From an uncultured Bacteroides sp. (GTDB lineage Bacteria > Bacteroidota > Bacteroidia > Bacteroidales > Bacteroidaceae): a stretch of 64,000 bases of DNA. The notes beneath the pieces are model-generated. The model worked only from the letters and a program-made list of their open reading frames with translations, did no database searches and was not told the origin of the DNA. This document shows, piece by piece, positions 1-9,087 of the stretch. Location of the stretch: assembly GCF_963666545.1 (NCBI RefSeq), contig NZ_OY762899.1, positions 2,294,001 to 2,358,000 of the forward strand. Direction: 5' to 3'. A program made the position numbers and the translations under genes. Positions within the stretch are counted from its first letter, which is position 1, and every line of letters starts with the position of its first letter.

Positions 1-273
1 ATCCAATGCATGCAAAATAACTTCATAAGAGCCGGAACCATCTTGTGCTAATGCATCCGGCCGACGAAAAGGTACTGTCAGACCGTACTCTTCTACAACC
101 TTAATGATTTCATCATCATCCGTACTCACACAAATATCCTCGTCTGAAGATGCCACAGAACGTGCCGCATCTATTGCGTAGCACACCAACGGTTTGCCAT
201 CCAGCAACTTGATGTTTTTATGAGGAATTCCTTTAGAACCACCACGGGCCGGAATCAAAAACAGTACTTTCAC
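1..273 (-). CDS. CMP-sugar (probably CMP-legionaminate) synthetase, partial
   Basis: Translating the minus strand from a GTG at 273 gives VKVLFLIPARGGSKGIPHKN, the glycine-rich nucleotide-binding start of the NeuA/LegF cytidylyltransferase family, followed by a STDDDEI segment typical of the fold. The family activates a nonulosonic acid with CTP to CMP-sugar before transfer. About 90 N-terminal residues are visible; the C-terminus lies beyond the left edge. No in-frame ATG exists near this point, so GTG is the likely start. It is the last visible gene of the minus-strand nonulosonic-acid operon, 31 bases after the nucleotidyltransferase gene. CMP-legionaminate is preferred over CMP-sialate only because of the neighbouring LegB/LegC/PtmE-type genes. 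Confidence 0.85.
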   Translation of the reverse strand, partial: MKVLFLIPARGGSKGIPHKNIKLLDGKPLVCYAIDAARSVASSDEDICVSTDDDEIIKVVEEYGLTVPFRRPDALAQDGSGSYEVILHALD

Positions 274-304
274 TCTTTCACATTTAACGATTAAAACAAC
301 CTCT

Positions 305-1345
305 TTATTGCTTCACATACTTAATAAACTCTTGCGCCTTCTTATAGTCTTCCGGCTTACCAATATCTATCCAGTAGCCCACTATCGGAAAGTAAGTGAC
401 ACGCTTATCACTAGCAATCAATCGCTGCATTAAGTCAGTAGCATCGCAATGTTCATTTTCCTCTAACTCTTCAAGTATTCTCCGTTTTATCAGATAGATA
501 CCTCCGTTAGAATAATAAGTAAAGGTCGGCTTTTCCTCAAATGAACGAATCAGTTCGCCCGACGTCTGCATCACAGCATAGGGTACGGTAATATTATAAG
601 GAATAGATGCCACCGCCATATCAGCGTTACTTTCACAAAAATGAATATAGAACTCTTCCAAATCAATGTTAGTAAAAAGGTCAGAGTTCATGACCAGCAC
701 TGCATCGTTAGTAAAGTGATGAATGGTGCTCACTGCTCCCAGTGTACCCAACGGACGAGATTCCTCCACATAACGGATATTGATTCCTCTCTCAGATCCA
801 TCTCCGAAGTATTCTTTTATCTGTTCGCCCAAATAACGTACTGAAATGGTAATGTTCTCAATGCCATAACTCTGCATACGGTCAATGTTATACTCCACAA
901 TCGGTTTCCCCCCTAACGGAAGCAGAGGCTTAGGCATCGTATCAGTCAACGGACGAAGGCGCTCACCCCGACCTCCTGCCATAACAACAGCGTCAACGGG
1001 CAACAGTCCATGATTTTTTTGCAAATCAATCAGTTTAACAATCTTCCCTTCAGCAGAAAGATAAGGAACCATGCGAATGCCCAATTCTTTTAATGTGCGT
1101 ATATACTTGGGTGCATTATTGCTATCATCAATATAACGAAAAGATTTAAGGCAGACAGAATAGATCGTATCATCCATGGAACTCCCGTTTATCAGGCCAC
1201 GACGAATATCTCCATCGGTCAATGAGCCTACAACCTTGTTGTTTTCATCCACAACAAAAAGAGTGAATGATTGCGTCATATTCAACTTCTTCAACGCATC
1301 CATCAGGGTAGCGTTCTGCCGTATCAGGTAATTTTCTATATTCAT
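305..1345 (-). CDS. CBS-domain sugar-phosphate nucleotidyltransferase, PtmE-like
   Basis: The 346-residue protein has two CBS motifs over roughly residues 1-115 and a nucleotidyltransferase domain from about residue 118, beginning VVMAGGRGERLRPLTDTMPK, the NTP-binding signature of GlmU/RmlA-like enzymes. In Campylobacter the same architecture (PtmE) makes GDP-glucosamine for the legionaminic acid pathway, which uses GDP- rather than UDP-sugars. Here it overlaps the upstream NeuC-like gene by 4 bases, so translation is probably coupled. The role is inferred from architecture and neighbours; the nucleotide used cannot be read from sequence. Confidence 0.85.
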   Translation of the reverse strand: MNIENYLIRQNATLMDALKKLNMTQSFTLFVVDENNKVVGSLTDGDIRRGLINGSSMDDTIYSVCLKSFRYIDDSNNAPKYIRTLKELGIRMVPYLSAEGKIVKLIDLQKNHGLLPVDAVVMAGGRGERLRPLTDTMPKPLLPLGGKPIVEYNIDRMQSYGIENITISVRYLGEQIKEYFGDGSERGINIRYVEESRPLGTLGAVSTIHHFTNDAVLVMNSDLFTNIDLEEFYIHFCESNADMAVASIPYNITVPYAVMQTSGELIRSFEEKPTFTYYSNGGIYLIKRRILEELEENEHCDATDLMQRLIASDKRVTYFPIVGYWIDIGKPEDYKKAQEFIKYVKQ

Positions 1346-2490
1346 GGCAAATCGTAGAAATGTTTTTTAATAACTCCTTCCAATGGATAAGTACGAATGA
1401 TCTCGAATATTCGGTGTACTGTATCTGGTTGTTCATAAGGATTCTTTGTCTGGGCAGCCTGTTTGCGGAAGATTGGCGAATCAGCTGTTTGCAAAGCCAT
1501 GCGAATATCCTCGGGAGCACAATCAATTACGCTATTGGCCCTCAATCGACCTTTTTGACGATCACCGATGTTCACTGTAGGAATCCCAAAAGAAGGTGCC
1601 TCTACAATACCACTGGAGGAGTTGCCAACAACAACATCCACATATTGCAGAGCTGATAAATAGCGCAAATAGCCTAAAGAAGTAAAAGCCACCGCTTTTT
1701 CGGGATGAGCCGCAACGTATTCATCAATCATGGAGATGATGATACGGCCATCAGAATCAGAATTTGGTTTCGTGAAAATCAAGTGGGCATCCGTCTCATC
1801 CACCGCCTGAAGCAATGCTTCAAATTGCACCTTTGCCGTTTGATGCTCCAATGTTACCGGATGATAAGTAATCAAGAAGTTCTTCTCTCCAAGCTGAAAA
1901 TGAATGCTTTCTTCAAAAGCCTTTCTATCAAGCAACGATAAATGGCGAATGTTATCTAACCCGATGCTGCCAACATTAAACACCGTAGAAGGGTCTTCAC
2001 CCAGTTGGATCACTCGTTTCCGATATGTCTCCGTACTGGTGAAATGAAGATGGCTCATTTTGGTTATGGAGTGACGAATGGCATCATCATAAGCTCCTTC
2101 CGTCACATCGCCACCAGAGATGTGCGCTACCGGTATCTGAAAGAACAGTGCAGAAGCTACAGCACCCAACATTTCATAGCGGTCTCCCAGAATCACAATC
2201 AAATCAGGTTTTAAATCGTCGTAAGCATCAGCAAAGCCAATAACGCCTAGTCCCAATGACTTCACCACGGAAGTTGACGTATCCGCAGAAAGTAACATCT
2301 CAACCTTCTTGTTGATGACAAAGCCGTCGCTCTCTATCTCGCGAAAGGTAAGGCCAAATTCGGGAGAGAGATGCATATTCGTTGCAACAATCTGCAACTC
2401 AAGAGTGGGATCTTCCTGAATGCTTTTCATCAATCTACTCAACAAGCCATATTCGGCCCGGGTCCCTGTAACGACACAAATCTTACGCAT
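1342..2490 (-). CDS. legG: Hydrolysing UDP/GDP-GlcNAc 2-epimerase, NeuC/LegG family
   Basis: The 382-residue protein opens with MRKICVVTGTRAEYGLL and contains GDRYEMLG and GNSSSGIVEAPSFG, hallmarks of the hydrolysing 2-epimerase family with a GT-B-like fold. The family inverts C2 and releases the nucleotide, giving the free hexosamine condensed by the next enzyme. In legionaminic acid synthesis the substrate is a 2,4-diamino sugar nucleotide (LegG); in sialic acid synthesis it is UDP-GlcNAc (NeuC). The LegB and LegC homologues in the same operon favour LegG. It lies 11 bases downstream of the synthase gene and overlaps the next gene by 4 bases. Confidence 0.85.
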   Translation of the reverse strand: MRKICVVTGTRAEYGLLSRLMKSIQEDPTLELQIVATNMHLSPEFGLTFREIESDGFVINKKVEMLLSADTSTSVVKSLGLGVIGFADAYDDLKPDLIVILGDRYEMLGAVASALFFQIPVAHISGGDVTEGAYDDAIRHSITKMSHLHFTSTETYRKRVIQLGEDPSTVFNVGSIGLDNIRHLSLLDRKAFEESIHFQLGEKNFLITYHPVTLEHQTAKVQFEALLQAVDETDAHLIFTKPNSDSDGRIIISMIDEYVAAHPEKAVAFTSLGYLRYLSALQYVDVVVGNSSSGIVEAPSFGIPTVNIGDRQKGRLRANSVIDCAPEDIRMALQTADSPIFRKQAAQTKNPYEQPDTVHRIFEIIRTYPLEGVIKKHFYDLP

Positions 2491-2501
2491 AAGTTTGAAA
2501 G

Positions 2502-3506
2502 CTAAAGTTCTATTAATTCATCTTCTTTAAAATCATGAGGGGCTACTCTTCCAACAATATCATCCCAGCACATTGGAGATATCCCATTCCCGGGACGCTT
2601 CACAGTCATATTTTCTTCAGTAAAGAGCTCCCCTTTCTTTATATCGCAGGCAGCGATCAAGCTCTTACGGGCAACGATCATGTTCTTTCCTTCTGAAGCA
2701 GAGACTCTTTTTATGCTACTTCCCAAAGCCTCTTCTATATGACGAATGGAAAAAACCATCTGCTTCAGTTCATCCGGCTCAAGAGACGCTTTATGATCAG
2801 GACCCGGTAGATTTTTATCCAGAGTGAAATGCTTTTCTATCACCGTAGCACCCAGAGCAACTGCTGCCAAGGAAACTTCAATGCCACGTGTATGATCGGA
2901 ATACCCAACCTTTACGCCAAAGCATTCAGCAAGTGTCTTCATGGCCAACAGATTCACATCCCCATAAGGAGTAGGATATTCTGTATTGCAATGCAACAAA
3001 GTTATTTGCTCACGTGCAAGTCCTTCTTTCTCCAACACAAGCAGCGCATTTTCAATATCAGCCAACCCGCACATACCTGTCGACAAAATAACGGGACATC
3101 CCAAACGAGCTATTTTTCTTAGGTACGGAAGGTTTGTTATCTCTCCGGAAGGAATTTTATAATAATCCATATCCAATTCCTCGAGCACATCTATCGAGAG
3201 GAGATCGAAAGGAGTAGATAGGAACTTGATACCAACTTCATCGCAGTAAGCCTTCAATGGCTTATAATCTGTCAACGGAAGATGGATAGCACGACACATG
3301 TCAAGCTGTGATTCCTCTTTCTTCGTTGTTCCTAATTGATATTCGGCCTTAGGCGCATAGCGTGAGATCACCATTTCAGGACATGCTGTCTGAAACTTCA
3401 CATAATCGGCACCAGCCTCTTTAGCTGCTACCACCAACTGTCTGGCCAATTCATAATTACCATTATGATTGACCCCAGCCTCAGCAATAATAATAACTTT
3501 ACTCAT
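2502..3506 (-). CDS. legI: Nonulosonate (N-acetylneuraminate/legionaminate) synthase
   Basis: The 334-residue protein starts with IIIAEAGVNHNGNYELA, contains ILSTGM and GYSDHTRGIEVSLAAVA, and ends in a SAF/antifreeze-like domain (about residues 275-334). This is the NeuB family, which condenses phosphoenolpyruvate with a six-carbon amino sugar to give a nine-carbon acid. The TIM barrel takes up about residues 1-250. The gene overlaps the HAD gene by 4 bases. LegI rather than NeuB is inferred from operon content, since the two are hard to separate by motifs. Confidence 0.88.
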   Translation of the reverse strand: MSKVIIIAEAGVNHNGNYELARQLVVAAKEAGADYVKFQTACPEMVISRYAPKAEYQLGTTKKEESQLDMCRAIHLPLTDYKPLKAYCDEVGIKFLSTPFDLLSIDVLEELDMDYYKIPSGEITNLPYLRKIARLGCPVILSTGMCGLADIENALLVLEKEGLAREQITLLHCNTEYPTPYGDVNLLAMKTLAECFGVKVGYSDHTRGIEVSLAAVALGATVIEKHFTLDKNLPGPDHKASLEPDELKQMVFSIRHIEEALGSSIKRVSASEGKNMIVARKSLIAACDIKKGELFTEENMTVKRPGNGISPMCWDDIVGRVAPHDFKEDELIEL

Positions 3507-3817
3507 TTCTTTGCATTCAACTGATCCATTATCTCTTTCCAGTTATCTTCAAAGTGCATCGCCCGATCGTCAATCCAAACATCACCAATAGGCTTACCCA
3601 TCATCAGTTGATGATATTTCACCCCATGATCTTTCAGCCAGGCTGTTGTCATCTCAAATTCCATCCAAGTACGAGCAGAATAGATAATGATGGTATGCCC
3701 GCCATCGTAAAGACGATTGATGGATTCAACAGCGTTCTCCTTCGGTTGGGCCAGGCAACGGCTATAAGTTCTCTCCTCGGTACAAATCGTACCATCCATA
3801 TCAATGATTATCTGCAT
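3503..3817 (-). CDS. Small HAD-family hydrolase
   Basis: This 104-residue HAD-fold protein carries the nucleophile motif IIDMDGTIC near the N-terminus, YSARTW as the motif II region, and VWIDDRAM as the motif IV acidic pair. Such small capsule-type HAD phosphatases are common in surface-polysaccharide loci. It overlaps its neighbours on both sides (4 bases downstream, 17 bases with the ATP-grasp gene), pointing to tight co-expression. It may dephosphorylate a pathway sugar phosphate or act with the ATP-grasp protein; the substrate is unknown. Confidence 0.75.
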   Translation of the reverse strand: MQIIIDMDGTICTEERTYSRCLAQPKENAVESINRLYDGGHTIIIYSARTWMEFEMTTAWLKDHGVKYHQLMMGKPIGDVWIDDRAMHFEDNWKEIMDQLNAKK

Positions 3818-4757
3818 AAAATATAACTTCTTTAAAATATCTGGTCATCAATGTATTCTCTTTCCAATCAGTTACCGGTTGCAAACATTCACCTTCACTT
3901 TCGGCTAAGATAAAAGTAGGGATATCAGCTCCGGCTGCAATGCTGACTATTACTCCTCCGCCCAAACGAGGGTTTATCTCCATTACATACGTAGCATCCT
4001 TCTTTTTATCACGAATGAACTGAATGGTAACGGGACCCTGAAACGCACCGGCTGCTATAATCTTCTCGGAAAGTTTGATTATTGTCTCATCCTTTAGCGT
4101 ACGTGAACTCATCACTTCACCACCGGCCACTTCCAAGCGTATACGGGGAACTACGGAAATGATCTTCCCTGTTTGAGAAATGTAACAATCCACGGTATAC
4201 TCTTCACTGTCAGCAATATATTCTTGTATCAGATAAGTTTCCGGGTGAGCGACTTGACGAAAGTCTTCTTCGTTATACAGCACCTTTATGCCTTTAGATG
4301 CCGAGCCAACACGAGGTTTCATTATTACGGGAAAAAGAATCTCCCCGTCAGTCGCATAACTCTGTGGCACCGGCACACCCTGACTAATAAACCATTCATT
4401 AGAGAGCTGTTTGTCGAACATGATCCGGCACAACTCCTCCGAAGAACATGGAATAAAAACTTCCGGAAACAAACTCTTCAATTGACTGGCTACCTCAATA
4501 GCCGGATCAACAAAAGGAAGCACAATGTGTATGTCTCTTTGGCGAATAACAGCCGACAAGTCTTCATACAATGAAGCATCTTTCCACTTCCGGCCAACGA
4601 TTACCTCACCAACAGAAGCAATAGGGACTTCACGATGTAACTCGTACGAAAAGATATGTATGTGAGTCCCTCGCTGCTGACCCGCTTTTATAAGATGTTC
4701 AGCAAACGAAACACGCTTAGCACCTCCCAGGAACAGTATGTTCACCTCTTTTTTCAT
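3801..4757 (-). CDS. ATP-grasp domain protein in nonulosonate operon
   Basis: The 318-residue protein has an N-terminal Rossmann-like part (about residues 1-100) and an ATP-grasp domain with FPVIMKPRVGSASKGIKV as the nucleotide-binding loop, YLIQEYI, and EINPRLGGGV as the Mg-binding segment. ATP-grasp enzymes ligate a carboxylate to an amine or thiol through an acyl-phosphate. In this operon it could attach an amino acid to an amino group of the diamino sugar or build a decorating group. It overlaps the aminotransferase gene by 4 bases. It is not part of the core legionaminate pathway as I know it, so the step is undefined. Confidence 0.7.
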   Translation of the reverse strand: MKKEVNILFLGGAKRVSFAEHLIKAGQQRGTHIHIFSYELHREVPIASVGEVIVGRKWKDASLYEDLSAVIRQRDIHIVLPFVDPAIEVASQLKSLFPEVFIPCSSEELCRIMFDKQLSNEWFISQGVPVPQSYATDGEILFPVIMKPRVGSASKGIKVLYNEEDFRQVAHPETYLIQEYIADSEEYTVDCYISQTGKIISVVPRIRLEVAGGEVMSSRTLKDETIIKLSEKIIAAGAFQGPVTIQFIRDKKKDATYVMEINPRLGGGVIVSIAAGADIPTFILAESEGECLQPVTDWKENTLMTRYFKEVIFYADNH

Positions 4758-5893
4758 AGACGTACACTACTCGGTATATTAACAATACGATCGGCAAGAT
4801 ACGTACAATTACTCAAATCGCCACATTCTGCCTGCTCAAACATCGGAAGTCTATTCATCAGTTGCCAGATAGGCCGTGTCATCACCCCATGTGAGTTCGT
4901 ATATTCGAGGAAGCTATCTCGTTCTTCCTTATCTTTTAAGATAATGGCATTCAGCCAGTAATTGGAGCGACATCCTTCAGGCTCTGACATGAACTCTATT
5001 CCAACAGAATCAAAGTAGTTCTTATAAATTGCAGCCAGTTCTCGCTTTTTCTCAAGAAAAGCAGGCAACGTTTCTAACTGTGCGCATCCCAACGCAGCGT
5101 TTATATTTGGCATACGATAATTGTACCCAATATGATCGTGCACAAATTCCCAAGGATGCGGTACTTTAGCCTGAGTAGAGATATGCTTGCATAATTTAGC
5201 TAATTCTTCATCTTGGAAAAGCAGCATGCCACCACCACCTGTCGTAATTGTTTTGTTGCCATTGAAGCTCAACACACCCACTTCTCCAAAGGTACCGGTA
5301 TGTTGTCCATGATAGAAAGAGCCGATACTCTCGGCAGCATCCTCTACCAGTTTCAAATGATAACGGCGACAAACCTCCACTAATTTATTCAAATGAACAG
5401 GATGTCCAAAAGTATGCATCGGCACACATGCTTTGATGCGACGTCCCGTACGTTTATTATACAAGGTTTCATCACGTAGTTCGGCATGTTCCAGAATCCA
5501 CTCTTCTAACTTGACCGGAGAAAGTCCCAACGTATCTTTATCAACATCTATAAATACAGGGTATGCTCCACAATAGCTTAAAGCATTGCACGTAGCAATA
5601 AAAGTGAGCGGTTGCGTAAGTACTTCATCTCCACGTTCCACGCCAACCATCATCAATGCCATCTGTATGGCATTCGTTCCATTGACACAAACCACAGCCT
5701 TCTTTGCTCCGGTATATGCCGCCATTTCATTTTCAAAACGATCTACAAACTGACCGACACTGGAGACAAAAGTAGAATCAATACACTCATTCAGGTATTT
5801 CTTCTCATTCCCTACAAAACAAGGAGCATGAAGCGGAACAAAATCTTGTTTCGGAAAAAGTCCTTTGATGGTGTTTACTATTTCACTATACAT
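4754..5893 (-). CDS. legC: PLP-dependent sugar aminotransferase, LegC-like
   Basis: This 379-residue DegT/DnrJ/EryC1-family aminotransferase has the PLP lysine in the segment SFNGNKTITTGGGGML, and EDAAESIGS before it contributes the cofactor-binding Asp. The family aminates a 4-keto-6-deoxy nucleotide sugar. Placed directly after the SDR dehydratase gene, with an 8-base overlap, it fits LegC, which converts the 4-keto sugar to the 4-amino sugar in legionaminic acid synthesis. A pseudaminic-type PseC role is less likely because LegB- and NeuC-type partners are present. Confidence 0.82.
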   Translation of the reverse strand: MYSEIVNTIKGLFPKQDFVPLHAPCFVGNEKKYLNECIDSTFVSSVGQFVDRFENEMAAYTGAKKAVVCVNGTNAIQMALMMVGVERGDEVLTQPLTFIATCNALSYCGAYPVFIDVDKDTLGLSPVKLEEWILEHAELRDETLYNKRTGRRIKACVPMHTFGHPVHLNKLVEVCRRYHLKLVEDAAESIGSFYHGQHTGTFGEVGVLSFNGNKTITTGGGGMLLFQDEELAKLCKHISTQAKVPHPWEFVHDHIGYNYRMPNINAALGCAQLETLPAFLEKKRELAAIYKNYFDSVGIEFMSEPEGCRSNYWLNAIILKDKEERDSFLEYTNSHGVMTRPIWQLMNRLPMFEQAECGDLSNCTYLADRIVNIPSSVRL

Positions 5894-6872
5894 TATATAT
5901 ATTTGCTTTATAGTTCTTCAGATTCTCTTTCTCTGTAAACCAATGAATGGTTTCGGTTAGTCCGCGACGAATATCATATTCGGACTGGAAACCCGTCAAT
6001 GACTTAATCTTAGAATTATCCCCCCAAAGGCGAAATACTTCAGAACCTTTCGGACGAATACGCTGCTCATCCTCCACGAAGTCGACCTTGACCTGCATAA
6101 TGTCTGCAATCATCTCTAAGGTGTCTCGCATACTAATTTCATCATTACTACACACATTAACTTCCTCACCAATAGCGGCATCACAAGTAGAAAGCTGAAT
6201 AAATCCCCGGCAAGTATCTTTCACGAAATTAAAATCACGTGTAGGAGTCAGATCGCCCAACTTTATTTGAGTAGCCCCATTAGCAATCTGTGTAATGATG
6301 GTAGGGATGATGGCGCGAGCACTCTGCCTGGGCCCATACGTATTGAATGGACGAACGATAACCAAAGGCAGATTGAAAGTATTATAGAAACTCAGAGCAA
6401 TAGCATCCGCACTAATTTTCGTCGCTGAATAAGGAGATTGCGGTTGCTTAGGATGTTTCTCGTCAATAGGAACATAGCATGCCGTGCCATATACTTCAGA
6501 AGTGGAAGTTACAAGCACCCGTTTTACTCCATTCTCCTTTGCGGCTTGACAGATGTTTAACGTACCTTTTACATTCGTATCCACATAGCTATCGGGTGCT
6601 ACATACGAGTACGGAATAGCTATTAGTGCAGCCAGATGAAAGACGATCTCAATGCCTTCAGTAATGCACTTGCAGAAATGAGCATCACGAACATCACCAC
6701 TGACCACTTCCAACTCAGGATGCTGTATCCCTTCTAACCATCCCCAATTATTAAAGGAGTTATATTGTGAAAGCGCTCGTACATGATAGCCTTCAGCTAA
6801 TAGCATTTCCGTCAAATGCGAACCGATGAAACCATCGGCACCGGTCACCAATACCTTTTTCATTTCAGCCAT
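5886..6872 (-). CDS. legB: NAD-dependent 4,6-dehydratase, LegB-like
   Basis: The 328-residue extended SDR has the NAD-binding motif VTGADGFIGSHL at the N-terminus, the serine of TSTSEVYG and YSATKISAD as the catalytic YxxxK. The family removes water across C4-C6 of a nucleotide sugar. In the legionaminate pathway LegB makes the 6-deoxy-4-keto intermediate for the aminotransferase encoded immediately downstream. An ATG a few codons inside (MKKVLVTG) is an alternative start. Confidence 0.83.
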   Translation of the reverse strand: MAEMKKVLVTGADGFIGSHLTEMLLAEGYHVRALSQYNSFNNWGWLEGIQHPELEVVSGDVRDAHFCKCITEGIEIVFHLAALIAIPYSYVAPDSYVDTNVKGTLNICQAAKENGVKRVLVTSTSEVYGTACYVPIDEKHPKQPQSPYSATKISADAIALSFYNTFNLPLVIVRPFNTYGPRQSARAIIPTIITQIANGATQIKLGDLTPTRDFNFVKDTCRGFIQLSTCDAAIGEEVNVCSNDEISMRDTLEMIADIMQVKVDFVEDEQRIRPKGSEVFRLWGDNSKIKSLTGFQSEYDIRRGLTETIHWFTEKENLKNYKANIYNV

Positions 6873-6877
6873 ATCTA

Positions 6878-7708
6878 TTAAATTTTCTTTCGGTCGAAGG
6901 CATCAATAAAGGAACCTTCAGTCACGTTATATATTTTTTTACCCATACTCCGGGCGTATGCTTCTATTATATGATAGGATTTAAACGCCACATGCATGCT
7001 CAACAATAGATCATGTAAGTGCTTATCAGACACATATCGTTCCGAACCCTTCTTGTCATAAAAATGATTCAGGTCTTCAATCACTATATTGTCTTCATTC
7101 ACCCATAGCTCTTTTAGCCAGGAATGGTCGGCTCCGGCAACGTAAATGGTAGGAAATGACATCCTTAACGCTATCATCAAAGAAGGGATTAAAACATTAC
7201 GTGGCCGTGCTGTCCCCCACCCTTTTCGAAAAGCCAAATGAGAAAAGGCCCTAAAGCCCTCAATAGGAGTCATATTGAAATAATGCACATGAATATGTGG
7301 ATTCGCAGCCAACTTAGACTGCCAGATAGAGCTTTTCCGGGCACGAACTGACAAATAAAGGTCGAGATCCCAAGACGTTTTCTCAGCCATTGCATCAAAC
7401 AGTTTATTAGAATGTTTCGGATTGAAAAAGAACTCAGGATCGGCTACTACATAATAGCGAGGTTTTAACTCTATATAATAATCGGAGAGTACAGCATAAT
7501 TAACAGCCAGCAATGCTTTGCCTTTTAGAAATTCACCTTTTTGTTCAATTAAAGACTTAAGAGAAGGGCCATTTCCCAACACTACAATTTCCTTTTCTCC
7601 ACTTCTATTCAGCGGTTTATCAACCCATCTCGATTGAAGCAGAATTTTCACCAAGCTAAGGAAGCTTTGCCATGCCCGCTCCATGATCTTCATCATTTTA
7701 TCTTCCAT
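6878..7708 (-). CDS. GNGPSL-motif protein (MptE/DUF115-like or GT42-like), possible nonulosonate transferase
   Basis: After a short helical N-terminus the protein has EIVVLGNGPSLKSL followed by LLAVNYAVLSDYY, a signature shared by GT42 sialyltransferases (CstI/CstII) and the DUF115/MptE-like proteins that help glycosylate flagellins with nonulosonic acids. Being first in the operon, it may transfer or handle the CMP-sugar made by the other genes; this is inference. An ATG at 7729 extends the frame, but the promoter -7 box (7727-7734) overlaps that codon, so I chose the in-frame ATG at 7708; ATGs at 7696 and 7693 are also possible. Confidence 0.55.
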   Translation of the reverse strand: MEDKMMKIMERAWQSFLSLVKILLQSRWVDKPLNRSGEKEIVVLGNGPSLKSLIEQKGEFLKGKALLAVNYAVLSDYYIELKPRYYVVADPEFFFNPKHSNKLFDAMAEKTSWDLDLYLSVRARKSSIWQSKLAANPHIHVHYFNMTPIEGFRAFSHLAFRKGWGTARPRNVLIPSLMIALRMSFPTIYVAGADHSWLKELWVNEDNIVIEDLNHFYDKKGSERYVSDKHLHDLLLSMHVAFKSYHIIEAYARSMGKKIYNVTEGSFIDAFDRKKI

Positions 7709-7726
7709 ATATTCTATTATCTTTCG

Positions 7727-7734
7727 CAAAGATA
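7727..7734 (-). promoter_or_regulatory. Bacteroidetes -7 box for nonulosonate operon
   Basis: The minus strand reads TATCTTTG followed by C, a match to the Bacteroidetes -7 consensus TAnnTTTG. Transcription would start about 7 bases downstream, near 7720, ahead of the gene starting at 7708. Confidence 0.6.
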
Positions 7735-7797
7735 GAGACTTTACGGTTTTTACACTAAAAATTAAACGAATTTATAGATAGAAAGCCGCAAAAGCTG

Positions 7798-7805
7798 TAC
7801 TTTTG
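7798..7805 (+). promoter_or_regulatory. -7 box for divergent glycosyltransferase pair
   Basis: TACTTTTG matches the TAnnTTTG consensus, 16 bases before the ATG of the GT4 gene. A TTTA at 7771-7774 is a poor -33 candidate at slightly long spacing. Confidence 0.6.
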
Positions 7806-7821
7806 TCAAAACATTCAGTTT

Positions 7822-9087
7822 ATGAGAGTACTATTAATAAACACTTCAGAGCGAATAGGCGGTGCCGCCGTTGCAGCCAGCCGCTTGATGGAATCACTAA
7901 AAAACAATGGAATCAAAACGAAACTATTGGTACGCGACAAGCAAACGGATCAAATAAGTGTGATTGGGCTCGAACGTAGCTGGCTTCATGTATGGAAGTT
8001 TGTATGGGAGCGTGTCATTATTTGGAAGTCCAATCACTTCAAAAAGAACAATCTCTTTGCCGTCGATATAGCCAATACAGGTACGGACATCACTTCCTTG
8101 CCCGAATTTGAAGAAGCAGATGTTATCCATCTACATTGGATCAATCAAGGAATGCTCTCACTACGCAATATACAGAAGATCCTACATTCAGGCAAACCTG
8201 TGGTGTGGACGATGCACGACATGTGGCCTTGCACTGGCATTTGCCACCATGCACGCGAATGCACCAACTACCAACAAGAATGTCATGACTGCCCATTCAT
8301 ATACGGAGGAGGAAGCAAAAAAGATTTGTCGTATCGTATCTTCCGTAAGAAACAGAAACTCTACAAGAATAGCCCTATTTCCTTTGTTACCTGCAGCCAG
8401 TGGTTGGAAAAGCAGGCCCAAAAGAGTGCCTTGCTAAACGGGCAACGGGTTATCAGCATCCCCAATCCCATCAACACCAACTTGTTTAAACCTCACGACA
8501 AAAGAGAAGCTCGTGAAAAATATATGCTACCGCAGGAGGGCAAACTCATTCTATTTGGTTCGGTAAAGACAACCGATAAACGCAAAGGAATAGACTATCT
8601 GATAGAATCATGCAACATCTTAGCAACAAAATATCCGGAACTGAAAGAAACACTTAGCGTGGTTGTCTTTGGCAATCAATCGACACAGCTAGAACAAATG
8701 TTGCCTTTCCGCGTCTATCCGCTTAACTTCGTAAGCAACGAGCATGAGTTAGTTGACATCTATAATGCTGTCGACCTTTTTGTGACTCCCTCGCTCGAAG
8801 AAAACCTCCCGAACACCATCATGGAGGCCATGGCTTGTGGCATTCCCTGCGTTGGATTTAATGTAGGTGGCATCCCCGAGATGATAGACCACCTGCACAA
8901 TGGTTACGTAGCTCAATATAAATCGGCTACCGACTTTGCAAACGGCATTCATTGGGCACTTACAGAATCGGACTACGAAGTACTCTCCGAGCAAGCCTGC
9001 CGCAAAGCTGTTGCTAATTATTCGGAAAGTATCATCGCCAAAAGATATATTGACTTATATAACAAAGTAACAGGAAAGTATGCATAA
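7822..9087 (+). CDS. Glycosyltransferase family 4
   Basis: The 421-residue GT-B protein begins MRVLLINTSERIGGAAVAA, a donor-site-type glycine loop, and has SLEENLPNTIMEAMACGIP and GFNVGGIPEM in the C-terminal half, the E-x7-E region of GT4 retaining transferases. A cysteine-rich insertion near residues 132-158 (CTGICHHA, CTNYQQECHDC) could bind a metal. It sits divergently from the nonulosonate operon and overlaps the next GT2 gene by 8 bases. It probably builds the surface glycan that carries the nonulosonate; donor and acceptor are unknown. Confidence 0.85.
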   Translation: MRVLLINTSERIGGAAVAASRLMESLKNNGIKTKLLVRDKQTDQISVIGLERSWLHVWKFVWERVIIWKSNHFKKNNLFAVDIANTGTDITSLPEFEEADVIHLHWINQGMLSLRNIQKILHSGKPVVWTMHDMWPCTGICHHARECTNYQQECHDCPFIYGGGSKKDLSYRIFRKKQKLYKNSPISFVTCSQWLEKQAQKSALLNGQRVISIPNPINTNLFKPHDKREAREKYMLPQEGKLILFGSVKTTDKRKGIDYLIESCNILATKYPELKETLSVVVFGNQSTQLEQMLPFRVYPLNFVSNEHELVDIYNAVDLFVTPSLEENLPNTIMEAMACGIPCVGFNVGGIPEMIDHLHNGYVAQYKSATDFANGIHWALTESDYEVLSEQACRKAVANYSESIIAKRYIDLYNKVTGKYA

